In this document: one piece after another, positions 11,478-18,697 of the stretch | Layout of the letters: every line of letters begins with the position of its first letter | Position numbering within the stretch: the first letter of the stretch is position 1 | DNA from: Catellatospora citrea | GTDB lineage: Bacteria; Actinomycetota; Actinomycetes; Mycobacteriales; Micromonosporaceae | Length of the DNA stretch: 64,000 nucleotides | NCBI RefSeq assembly: GCF_003610235.1 | Contig: NZ_RAPR01000001.1 | Coordinates: 8,246,001 to 8,310,000 of the forward strand | Direction: 5' to 3' | Notes under the pieces: model-generated | Told to the model about the DNA's origin: nothing | Database searches by the model: none | The model's input: only the letters and a program-made list of their open reading frames with translations | Program-made: the position numbers and the translations under genes

Positions 11478-12383
11478 ATGGGTCTTGCTGAGCTGCGTGC
11501 GTTGCTGGATCGGCACGCCCGGCCCGACATGAGCACCGCCATCGACGGTGTGCTGGTCTCGAAGGTCGACCGGCAGAGCCAGCCCGCACCGTCGATGACC
11601 GGCAGCGTCATGGCCCTCATCGCCCAGGGTGCGAAGCGCATCGCGCTCGGCGACCGGGTGTACGAGTACCGCGCCGGCCAGTACCTCGTCGCCTCGGTCG
11701 ACCTGCCGGTCACCGGCCACTTCACCAAGGCCAGCCCCGACCGGCCCGCGCTGGGCTTCGGCCTGGTCCTGCACCCGGCCACGGTGGCCGAGCTGCTGCT
11801 CCAGGCCGCCCCCGGTGACATGCCGCCCGCGGCTGCGGGCACACCGTCGGCCCTGGCCGTCAGCGACGCGCCCGCCGAGCTGCTGGACGCGGTGATCCGG
11901 CTGCTGCGTCTGCTCGACCGGCCCCGCGACGCCGCGGTGCTCGCGCCGCTGATCAAACGGGAGATCCTGTGGCGGCTCGTCACAGGGGAGCAGGGTGCCG
12001 TCGTACGCCAGCTCGGCTTGGCCGACAGCAGCCTCACCCATGTGGCGCGGGCGGTCCGGTGGATCCGCGAGCACTACGCGCAGGCGTTCCGGGTGGAGGA
12101 GGTGGCGCAGCTGGCCGGGATGAGCGTGTCCGCGTTCTATCGCAACTTCCAGGCGGTGACCGCGATGAGCCCGATCCAGTTCCAGAAGCAGATCCGGCTG
12201 CAGGAGGCGCGGCTGCTGCTGGCCACGAACCCCAGCGACGTGACCGGCGTCGGCGCCCGGGTCGGCTACGACAGCGCATCGCAGTTCAGTCGGGAGTACC
12301 GCCGCCAGTTCGGTGCTCCGCCCAGCCAGGACGCCGTACGCCTGCGTGACTCGGCGTTCGGCACGGTGCCCGCTCTGATCTGA
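11478..12383 (+). CDS. AraC-family transcriptional regulator (AraC_N type)
   Basis: A 301-residue DNA-binding regulator. The first ~180 residues form an AraC_N-type ligand domain (e.g. KVDRQSQPAPSM, ITLGDRVYEY-like strand, FTKASPDRPALGFGLVL). The last ~100 residues carry two HTH motifs (VEEVAQLAGMSVSAFYRNFQ and VGARVGYDSASQFSREYRR). I start at ATG 11478 because the domain begins there; the frame is open further upstream through the inverted repeats. It is convergent with the short-chain dehydrogenase at 12439-13191. Regulators of this subgroup often control neighbouring dehydrogenases, so that is the likely target. Confidence 0.93.
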   Translation: MGLAELRALLDRHARPDMSTAIDGVLVSKVDRQSQPAPSMTGSVMALIAQGAKRIALGDRVYEYRAGQYLVASVDLPVTGHFTKASPDRPALGFGLVLHPATVAELLLQAAPGDMPPAAAGTPSALAVSDAPAELLDAVIRLLRLLDRPRDAAVLAPLIKREILWRLVTGEQGAVVRQLGLADSSLTHVARAVRWIREHYAQAFRVEEVAQLAGMSVSAFYRNFQAVTAMSPIQFQKQIRLQEARLLLATNPSDVTGVGARVGYDSASQFSREYRRQFGAPPSQDAVRLRDSAFGTVPALI

Positions 12384-12390
12384 AACGGGG

Positions 12391-12431
12391 CGTGCCGGGA
12401 GCTCCGGCGCGGCGCGCAGGCTCCCGACACG
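12391..12431. terminator. Bidirectional hairpin between convergent genes
   Basis: Arms 12391-12402 (cgtgccgggagc) and 12420-12431 (gctcccgacacg) pair at 11 of 12 positions. The hairpin stands between the AraC gene and the convergent dehydrogenase, where a shared terminator is expected. There is no T run on either side. Confidence 0.5.
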
Positions 12432-12438
12432 TTGGCCG

Positions 12439-13191
12439 TCAGAGGTTGTAGCCGCCCGCGACCTCGATGTTCTGCGCGGTGACCCAGCGGCCCTCGTCGC
12501 CGAGCAGGGCCGCGATCAGCACGCCGATGTCGTCGGGCTCGCCCATCCGGCCGAGCGCGGTCCGGGCGGTGATCGCGGTGATCGCCTCGGCGTGCTGGTC
12601 CCAGTCGGCGATGCCGGTGCGGGTCGGGCCGGGGGAGACGGCGTTGACCCGGATGCCGCGAGGGCTGAGTTCCTTGGCCAGGTATCGCGTCAGCACCAGC
12701 AGCCCGCCCTTCATCGAGGCGTACGCGGAGTAGCCGGGCTCCATGCCGGACAGCAGCGCCGAGTTGCTGGCCACGTTGACGATCGCGCCGCCGTCGGCCA
12801 GCAGCGGCAGCAGGGCCTGGGTCAGGAAGTACGGCCCCTTGAGCAGGACCCGCAGGAACGTGTCGAACAGCTCCTCGGTCGTGTCCTCGAACATCGCCAT
12901 CTGCCCGAACCCGGCGTTGTTGACCAGGTAGTCGAACGTGTCCCGGCCCCAGGTGTCGCGCAGCGCCGCGATGACCGAGGCGCGGAAGGCCGGGAAGGCC
13001 GCGCTGTCCCCGACGTCCAGCGGGAGCGCGACGGCCGTGCCGCCCTCCTTCTCGATGGCCGCCACCGTGTCCAGCGCCCCGGTCGGGTTGCCGCGGTAGG
13101 TCAGGATCACGCCCGTGCCGCGCTTGGCGAGCTGGACGGCCGCACTCTGCCCGATGCCGGAACTGGCCCCGGTGATGATCGCGATCTGCAT
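12439..13191 (-). CDS. Short-chain dehydrogenase/reductase
   Basis: A 250-residue classical SDR, NAD(P)-dependent, cytosolic. It shows TGASSGIG near residue 10 (cofactor binding), NNAG near 90, a catalytic Ser in NVASNSA and the YxxxK pair in YSAYASMKGG, then RVNAVSPGPTRT. Length is normal. ATG 13191 (MQIAIITGAS) is preferred because the Rossmann strand begins at once; a GTG 18 bases upstream is possible. It is convergent with the AraC regulator. The substrate cannot be read from sequence. Confidence 0.93.
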   Translation of the reverse strand: MQIAIITGASSGIGQSAAVQLAKRGTGVILTYRGNPTGALDTVAAIEKEGGTAVALPLDVGDSAAFPAFRASVIAALRDTWGRDTFDYLVNNAGFGQMAMFEDTTEELFDTFLRVLLKGPYFLTQALLPLLADGGAIVNVASNSALLSGMEPGYSAYASMKGGLLVLTRYLAKELSPRGIRVNAVSPGPTRTGIADWDQHAEAITAITARTALGRMGEPDDIGVLIAALLGDEGRWVTAQNIEVAGGYNL

Positions 13192-13308
13192 GGTTTCCGC
13201 CTGATTCACTCGCGGGGCACTCTCGCACCCCTGCTGTATCGACGTAACCAGCTAATCAACTTGACCAGGGGGAACGTTAGAATCATGCTCCCCACCTCTT
13301 GCCTGATC

Positions 13309-14274
13309 CTACCGATCGTGCGAATCGGCGGCGCGGAGCAGGCCGTCGAGCAGCGCGCGGGTGTGCGGCTCGTCCAGGACCTCGCTGATCCACGCGGCGG
13401 AGTCCTCGCGGCGACGGTTCCTGGCGTTCGGGTGGAGCCAGTCGGTGGCGGCGATCTCGGTGATGTGCCCGAGCTGCGCGATCAGCATGGCGAAATGTCC
13501 GCGCCGGGACACGTCGCCCGGCCCGCCCGCCTGCCGGTAGGCGGAGGTCAGCGCGCGGACCCGGCCGGGGTCGGTGCGCGCGAAGTCGAACAGCACGCAG
13601 GCCAGTTCCTGGCTCGGGTCGGCGGGGCCGCTGTTCTCCCAGTCGATGACGCACACGCCGCCGTCGGCGGTGGGCAGCACGTTGTCGGCCCACAGGTCGC
13701 GGTGGCAGGTCCGCAGCGCGGTGGGCGGCTCCAGCCACGACTCCAGTGCCACCAGCTCGTCACGCAGCGCGGCCAGCCGCCCGGCGAACGGGGCCCCGGC
13801 GGCGGACAGCTGCCCGACCAGCTCGTCCCAGCGGTCGGGGCCGACGGGTTCGCGATACCACGGGTGCACCGGCCCGTGCTCGGTCCACGGCACCTGGTGG
13901 ACGGCGGCCACCACCTCGCCGACCAGCGCCGGGTCGAGGCCGGGGTCGCACTCTCCCAGATCTTTCCATTCGTACACCCTGACCTGCGCGTCCCCGACCC
14001 GGGCGAACACGGTCCCGGTCACGGTCCGGCGCACCTGCGGCGTCGGGACCCCGGCGGCGTGGGCGGCCTCGTGGAACAGGGTCGCCGGGCGCACCTCGTC
14101 CTCGCCGACCGGCTGGAAGAGCACCTTCACGGCCCAGCGGCCGTCGGACGTCTCCAGCCGCCACACGGCACCCTGGCGGCCCTGGGCGACCGGCCCTGCC
14201 GACAGCCTCGCGCCCGCGCCGAGATCGAAATGCGCGGCGATGTCCCTGGCGTCCACCGGTCCACTCCAGCACAT
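13309..14274 (-). CDS. APH-type phosphotransferase family protein
   Basis: A 321-residue protein with an aminoglycoside/choline-kinase fold. The N lobe has WAVKVLFQP (ATP Lys). The catalytic loop is CHRDLWADN (HxDxxxxN), followed by VIDWENSG as the metal-binding segment. Such proteins phosphorylate small hydroxylated compounds or homoserine-like substrates; the substrate here is unknown. ATG 14274 leaves 52 bases to the divergent dehydrogenase; an earlier ATG at 14328 would overlap that gene. No resistance role should be assumed from the fold alone. Confidence 0.85.
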   Translation of the reverse strand: MCWSGPVDARDIAAHFDLGAGARLSAGPVAQGRQGAVWRLETSDGRWAVKVLFQPVGEDEVRPATLFHEAAHAAGVPTPQVRRTVTGTVFARVGDAQVRVYEWKDLGECDPGLDPALVGEVVAAVHQVPWTEHGPVHPWYREPVGPDRWDELVGQLSAAGAPFAGRLAALRDELVALESWLEPPTALRTCHRDLWADNVLPTADGGVCVIDWENSGPADPSQELACVLFDFARTDPGRVRALTSAYRQAGGPGDVSRRGHFAMLIAQLGHITEIAATDWLHPNARNRRREDSAAWISEVLDEPHTRALLDGLLRAADSHDR

Positions 14275-14326
14275 CACCGCCCGGCCCGGTGGGGCGGCCG
14301 CTGTGCGCCCTGGCAGGATGATCGAC

Positions 14327-15076
14327 ATGACTGGGCGCGCGGTGCTGGTGACAGGGGCCTCCCGAGGTATCGGAAAGGCCGTGGCGAAAGCGTTCGCGGA
14401 CAGCGGCGACCGGGTCGCGATCCACTGTCGACAGTCGGTCGAGTCGGCCGAGCAGTTGCGGGACTCGCTGCCCGGCGACGGTCACGTCGTGGTGCAGGCC
14501 GACCTGGCCGACCCGGACGCGGTCCGCGCCATGGTCGACGGTGCCGCGGCGGCGCTCGGCGGGCTGGACGTGCTGGTCAACAACGCCGGGGTGTTCACCC
14601 CGCACCCGATCTTCGACACCTCGTACGAGGACTGGCAGCAGCAGTGGCGGGCCACCCTCGACACCAACCTGGTCGGCGCGGCCAACGCGATCTGGTGCGC
14701 GGCCCGGCACATGCGCGAGCGCGGCGGCCGGATCGTCAACGTGTCCTCGCGCGGCGCGTTCCGCGGCGAACCGGGTCAGGTGGCGTACGGCGCGAGCAAG
14801 GCCGGTCTCAACTCGCTGACCCAGTCGCTGGCGGTGGCGCTGGCCCCGTACGGCATCGCCGTCGCCGCGGTCGCGCCGGGGTTCGTCGAGACGGACATGG
14901 TCAGCGAGCACCTCAGGTCCGACCGCGCCGACGAGATCCGGGCGCAGAGCCCGTTCCGCCGGGTCGCCCAGCCGGAGGAGGTCGCCGCCGCCGTGCACTG
15001 GCTCGCCTCGCCCCAGGCGGAGTGGGCGGCGGGCACGATCATCGACCTCAACGGCGCGTCGTACCTGCGTACCTGA
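14327..15076 (+). CDS. Short-chain dehydrogenase/reductase (FabG-like)
   Basis: A 249-residue classical SDR with TGASRGIG near residue 10, NNAG, catalytic Ser in NVSSRGA, YGASK, and PGFVETDM. It resembles 3-oxoacyl-ACP reductases, which reduce beta-keto groups with NADPH. ATG 14327 is chosen over ATG 14318 because AGGA at 14315-14318 then sits 8 bases upstream. It is divergent from the APH-type gene and convergent with the serine hydrolase, leaving only 8 bases between their stops. A role in lipid or secondary metabolism is possible; none can be proved here. Confidence 0.92.
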   Translation: MTGRAVLVTGASRGIGKAVAKAFADSGDRVAIHCRQSVESAEQLRDSLPGDGHVVVQADLADPDAVRAMVDGAAAALGGLDVLVNNAGVFTPHPIFDTSYEDWQQQWRATLDTNLVGAANAIWCAARHMRERGGRIVNVSSRGAFRGEPGQVAYGASKAGLNSLTQSLAVALAPYGIAVAAVAPGFVETDMVSEHLRSDRADEIRAQSPFRRVAQPEEVAAAVHWLASPQAEWAAGTIIDLNGASYLRT

Positions 15077-15084
15077 GTCGCAGG

Positions 15085-16434
15085 TCAGCCGACGGCCTTG
15101 GCGAGGACGTCGGCCACGGCGACGCGGGCCGGGTCCGGGTCGGCCCAGCTCCAGTTGGGGTGGGCGCGGTTGGTGAGCAGGGCCAGCACCAGCCTGCGGG
15201 TGGGGTCCACGACGAGCGACGGCCCGGCGAAACCGGTGTGGCCGAAGGTCCGCGCGCCGCTGAGACGGCCCATGAACCAGCGCTGGTCGAGCACCACGCC
15301 GAGGCCGTGCGCGGAGGTCCGGTTCGGGCGTTCCGGGTCGATCGCGGGTTTGCCGCCGTTGGCGTCGGTGAGCATCTTCCGGACGGTGGCTTCGGCGAGG
15401 ATCCGCCTGCCCCGGTGGACGCCGCCGTCGAGCAGGAGCTGCCCGATCGCGGCGACGTCGGCGGCGCTGGCGAAGATGCCGGCGTGCCCGGCGATGCCGC
15501 CGAGGTGGTTGGCGACGTCGTCGTGGACGGTGCCGCGCAGCAGACCCCGGGAGGAGCGGGCGTCGGTGGCCACGAGCCGGGTGCTCCGCGTGGCGGCCGA
15601 CAACCGGCTGTTCGGGGTGAAGCAGGTGTCGCGCAGCCCGAGCGGGCCGGTGAGGTTGGTGCTGAGCACCTGGTCGAGGCGCTGGCCGGTGACCTTCTCG
15701 ACGATCTTCCCGGCGACCATGAGGCCGACGCTGGAGTAGCGGAACGTGCTGCCGGGGGTCGCGCCGGAGACCAGCGGAGTGGCCAGCACCGCCTGCCATC
15801 GCGCGGCGGCGTCCGGCAGACCGGCGACCTTGGCGCCGACGGGCAGGCCGCTGGTATGGGTGAGCAGCATGGCGACGGTGATCGCGCTCTTGCCGTCACC
15901 GGTGAACCCGGGCAGGTACTCCACGACCGGCGCGTCGAGCGCGACCTTGCCCCGGTCGACCTGCTGCAGGAGCAGGATCGCGGTGTAGACCTTGGTGACC
16001 GAGGCCAGGTCGAAGATCGAGTCCGGGCGCATGGGCACCCGCCGGTCGGCGGGCAGCAGCTTCGGGCCGGCGTCGTAGCGCAGCGCCTCGCCGACGGCGG
16101 TGTGCACGGTGGCCCTGCCGTCGACCAGGACGAGCGCGACCGCGCCGGGGAAGCCGTGGTGCTGCACGGTCTGCGAGGTCGCCGGCAGGTGGCGGCGGAG
16201 CGCCCTGGTGACGTCGGCGGCGTACGCGGCCTGGATCGACGGGGTCGCCGAGACCGAGGCACCGGGCGAGGGCGTCGGGCTCGAACTCGGGCGGACCAGA
16301 TCGGCGCCGGTCGGCACGGCGTCGGGCTCGACCCAGGCAGGCGCCGTGCTCGGGGCAGACTCGCCGCATCCGGTGACGGCGGCGCCCACCGCGGCCAGAC
16401 CTGCTCCCAGCAGCGTGCGGCGACCGACAAGCAT
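15085..16434 (-). CDS. Exported beta-lactamase-type serine hydrolase lipoprotein
   Basis: A 449-residue serine hydrolase of the class C beta-lactamase/D,D-peptidase fold. The N terminus GRRTLLGAGLAAVGAAVTGC has a twin-arginine pair and a lipobox Cys at residue 23, so it is probably Tat-exported and lipid-anchored. A Ser/Pro-rich spacer follows. The catalytic motifs are SVTK (SxxK, residues ~145), YSS (YxN position) and a C-terminal HTG (FGHTGFAG). The family includes esterases and peptidoglycan peptidases, so antibiotic hydrolysis is only one option. Confidence 0.9.
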   Translation of the reverse strand: MLVGRRTLLGAGLAAVGAAVTGCGESAPSTAPAWVEPDAVPTGADLVRPSSSPTPSPGASVSATPSIQAAYAADVTRALRRHLPATSQTVQHHGFPGAVALVLVDGRATVHTAVGEALRYDAGPKLLPADRRVPMRPDSIFDLASVTKVYTAILLLQQVDRGKVALDAPVVEYLPGFTGDGKSAITVAMLLTHTSGLPVGAKVAGLPDAAARWQAVLATPLVSGATPGSTFRYSSVGLMVAGKIVEKVTGQRLDQVLSTNLTGPLGLRDTCFTPNSRLSAATRSTRLVATDARSSRGLLRGTVHDDVANHLGGIAGHAGIFASAADVAAIGQLLLDGGVHRGRRILAEATVRKMLTDANGGKPAIDPERPNRTSAHGLGVVLDQRWFMGRLSGARTFGHTGFAGPSLVVDPTRRLVLALLTNRAHPNWSWADPDPARVAVADVLAKAVG

Positions 16435-16534
16435 GAGGCGATGATGGCACTTCGCCGGGAATCACGCCATTTCTGGGCGGCGGGTGCGGGACCTGGTCAG
16501 CGTCCATGATGGACGGTGACAGAGGAGGGCTGCC

Positions 16535-17815
16535 ATGGAGGCACACCGCTCGGACGCCGAACCCGACCTGACGACCCGGCCGACCATCGAACTTGACCAT
16601 CACGGCGCGGACTACCGCGACCGCTGGCAGGAGATCTCCGACGGCAACGTGGCCTCGTGCCCGGTCGCGCACACCGCCGCGTACGGCGGGACCTGGGTCG
16701 TCTCCGGCTACGAACCGCTGGTGCAGGCGCTGCGCGACCACAGCGTGTTCTCCTCCTTCCAGGACCACACCGACCCGACCGGCCCGATGCGGGGCACCAG
16801 CAACCCGCCGATCCCGTACCTGAACGTGCCGCAGGAGCTGGACCCGCCGCTGCACACCGTCTACCGGCGGTTGCTCAACGGACCCCTGTCGCCGGAGCAG
16901 TCGCGCCGCCGCGAGCCGTTCATCCGCCAGGTCACGGCCGCCTGCCTGGACCGGTTCACCGACAGGGGGCAGGCCGACCTGGTCACCGAGCTGACCAACC
17001 CCGTCCCGGCGATCGTCACCCTCGGCATCCTCGGCATGCCGCTGGCGGACTGGGAGCGTTATGCCGGGCCCATCCACCTGCTGACCTACTCGCCGCCGGG
17101 CAGCCCGACCTGGACGGAGGCGATGACCGCGGTCGGCGAGATGATGGCGGTGCTCGGCGCGCTGGTCGTGGCCCGCCGTGCCGAGCCCGCCGACGACCTG
17201 GTCAGCGTGCTGGCCACGGCCACCGGCGACGACGGCGAGCTGCTGCCGCTGGATCACGTCATCTCGACCGCCGGGCTGGTCGTCGCCGGGGGAGTGGACA
17301 CCACCACCGCCCTGGTGTCGCACGCCCTGTACTGGCTCCACCGCAACCCGGCCGAGCGGGACCGGCTGATCGCCGACCCGGCACTGCTGCCCGGCGCCGT
17401 CGACGAGTTCCTGCGCGTGCTGGCCCCGGTGCAGTTCATGTCGCGTACGGCCACCCGCGACGTGGAACTCGGCGGTCAGCGGATCGCGGCGTGCGAACGG
17501 GTGATGCTGGCCTTCGCCGCGGCGAACCGGGACCCGGCCGCGTTCGACTGCCCCGCCGAGATGCGGCTGGACCGCAGCCCGAACCGGCACGTCGCGTTCG
17601 GTTCCGGGGTGCACCGGTGTGTCGGCGCGCACCTGGCGAAGGTGGAGGCGGTGGTGATGCTGGAGGAGATCCTGCGCCGTATCCCCGACTACGTCGTCGA
17701 CGAACAGGCCGCGCGGCGTTATCCGTCGATCGGCGCGATCAACGGCTACATCGGCATGCCGGCGACCTTCACCCGGTCGCCCGCGATCGGTGCGACCTTC
17801 CCGGTGTCGGCTTGA
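16535..17815 (+). CDS. Cytochrome P450
   Basis: A 426-residue soluble bacterial P450 monooxygenase. Visible are the I-helix oxygen-binding segment AGGVDTT, the ExxR motif in DEFLRVL and the heme loop FGSGVHRCVGAHLA with its Cys ligand. ATG 16535 follows an AGGAGG about 8 bases upstream. It is divergent from the serine hydrolase. No ferredoxin or reductase gene lies beside it. It might tailor the NRPS product about 5 kb upstream, but nothing in the sequence ties it to that pathway. Confidence 0.96.
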   Translation: MEAHRSDAEPDLTTRPTIELDHHGADYRDRWQEISDGNVASCPVAHTAAYGGTWVVSGYEPLVQALRDHSVFSSFQDHTDPTGPMRGTSNPPIPYLNVPQELDPPLHTVYRRLLNGPLSPEQSRRREPFIRQVTAACLDRFTDRGQADLVTELTNPVPAIVTLGILGMPLADWERYAGPIHLLTYSPPGSPTWTEAMTAVGEMMAVLGALVVARRAEPADDLVSVLATATGDDGELLPLDHVISTAGLVVAGGVDTTTALVSHALYWLHRNPAERDRLIADPALLPGAVDEFLRVLAPVQFMSRTATRDVELGGQRIAACERVMLAFAAANRDPAAFDCPAEMRLDRSPNRHVAFGSGVHRCVGAHLAKVEAVVMLEEILRRIPDYVVDEQAARRYPSIGAINGYIGMPATFTRSPAIGATFPVSA

Positions 17816-17863
17816 GGCGCGAGGTGTCCGAATCGGCGCCGGACGGCGGGCGGTGCGTACCCG

Positions 17864-17869
17864 TATAGT
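17864..17869 (+). promoter_or_regulatory. Putative -10 box TATAGT before the lipoprotein gene
   Basis: TATAGT stands in the 95-base gap after the P450. A transcript starting about 7 bases downstream would leave too little room for a leader at ATG 17881, which favours GTG 17911 as the start. I see no good -35. Confidence 0.45.
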
Positions 17870-17910
17870 CCCCGCTCGCGATGATCGTTTTGAGTGAGGA
17901 GCTGTCCACG

Positions 17911-18651
17911 GTGAGAAGACGTGCTGCCGGTGTCGTGACCGTCCTGGCGACGGTGCTGATCGGGCTCGCGGCCTGCGGCGGGTCGGGCGAGCCGGCCGCC
18001 CCGGCGACGTCGGCGTCCACGGTCGCGGCCGAGGAGGTCTTCGAGGCGGCTGCCAAGGCGCTGACGACCCAGCCCCTGCAGTTCAAGATGGAGATGCGGG
18101 GCTTGTTCTCGATCAACGGCTGGATGGACGTGACCGCCCGTAAGGCCGAGATCATGGGGTCCATGCCGATCGACGGCAAGAGCACCGCGGTCCACATGCT
18201 CGGCACGGCCGACGACGTGTGGGTGAAGTTCGATGCCGATGCGCCGTCGGAGAAGTGGATGCATGCCACTGCCGCGCAGCTCGCGGGCACCACCTTCGAC
18301 CTCACCGCGCCGGACAACCCGGGTGGGGTGCTGGGGCTGGTCAACGCCGTGAACAAGGTGGAGAGCGCCGGCACGCGCCGGTACCAGGGGACGGTGGACA
18401 TGACCACGTCGCCGACGTACGACCCGGCCACGGCCGGGGCGCTGGCCGACAAGTTGAGCGCGGTGCCCTTCCAGGCGACCGTCGACGAGCAGGGCAGGCT
18501 GTCCACGTTCCGGGTCGACCTGACCGGACTGACGCCGAACCTGGTGATGACGGCGTCGTACACCTATGGTGTGCCGGTCGTGGTGAAAGCGCCGCCGGCC
18601 GCTGACGTGATCGAGATGCCGGCCGCGATCGTGGCGAACATCCGGTCGTGA
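17911..18651 (+). CDS. LppX/LprG-like lipoprotein
   Basis: A 246-residue secreted lipoprotein. The signal VRRRAAGVVTVLATVLIG is followed by the lipobox LAAC. The mature part (AAKALTTQPLQFKMEMRG... YQGTVDMTTSPTYD... VDEQGRLSTFRVDL) resembles the LppX/LprG fold, which carries lipids across the actinobacterial envelope or acts as a sensor. GTG 17911 is preferred because GTGAGGAG lies 9-10 bases upstream; ATG 17881 is possible. A strong hairpin follows the stop. The ligand is unknown. Confidence 0.85.
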   Translation: MRRRAAGVVTVLATVLIGLAACGGSGEPAAPATSASTVAAEEVFEAAAKALTTQPLQFKMEMRGLFSINGWMDVTARKAEIMGSMPIDGKSTAVHMLGTADDVWVKFDADAPSEKWMHATAAQLAGTTFDLTAPDNPGGVLGLVNAVNKVESAGTRRYQGTVDMTTSPTYDPATAGALADKLSAVPFQATVDEQGRLSTFRVDLTGLTPNLVMTASYTYGVPVVVKAPPAADVIEMPAAIVANIRS

Positions 18652-18652
18652 C

Positions 18653-18696
18653 GTGCGGCGGGCCGCTCACCCACAGGGGCGGGCGGCCCGCCGCAC
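18653..18696. terminator. Bidirectional GC-rich hairpin
   Basis: Arms 18653-18666 and 18683-18696 (gtgcggcgggccgc and its exact complement, 14 bp) with a 16-base loop fill the gap between the convergent lipoprotein and PBP genes. Confidence 0.75.
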
Positions 18697-18697
18697 C

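Noticed and set aside
13309..14274. Aminoglycoside resistance gene
   Set aside because: Only the general kinase motifs are present; the family is broad and nothing points to aminoglycosides.
13760..15799. A 679-codon minus-strand frame opposite the FabG-like gene
   Set aside because: It overlaps well-supported genes and has no coherent domain.
12592..16509. A 1305-codon plus-strand open frame crossing several genes
   Set aside because: It runs through four genes of both strands that have intact motifs in other frames; the translation is repetitive Arg/Gly/Ala-rich.
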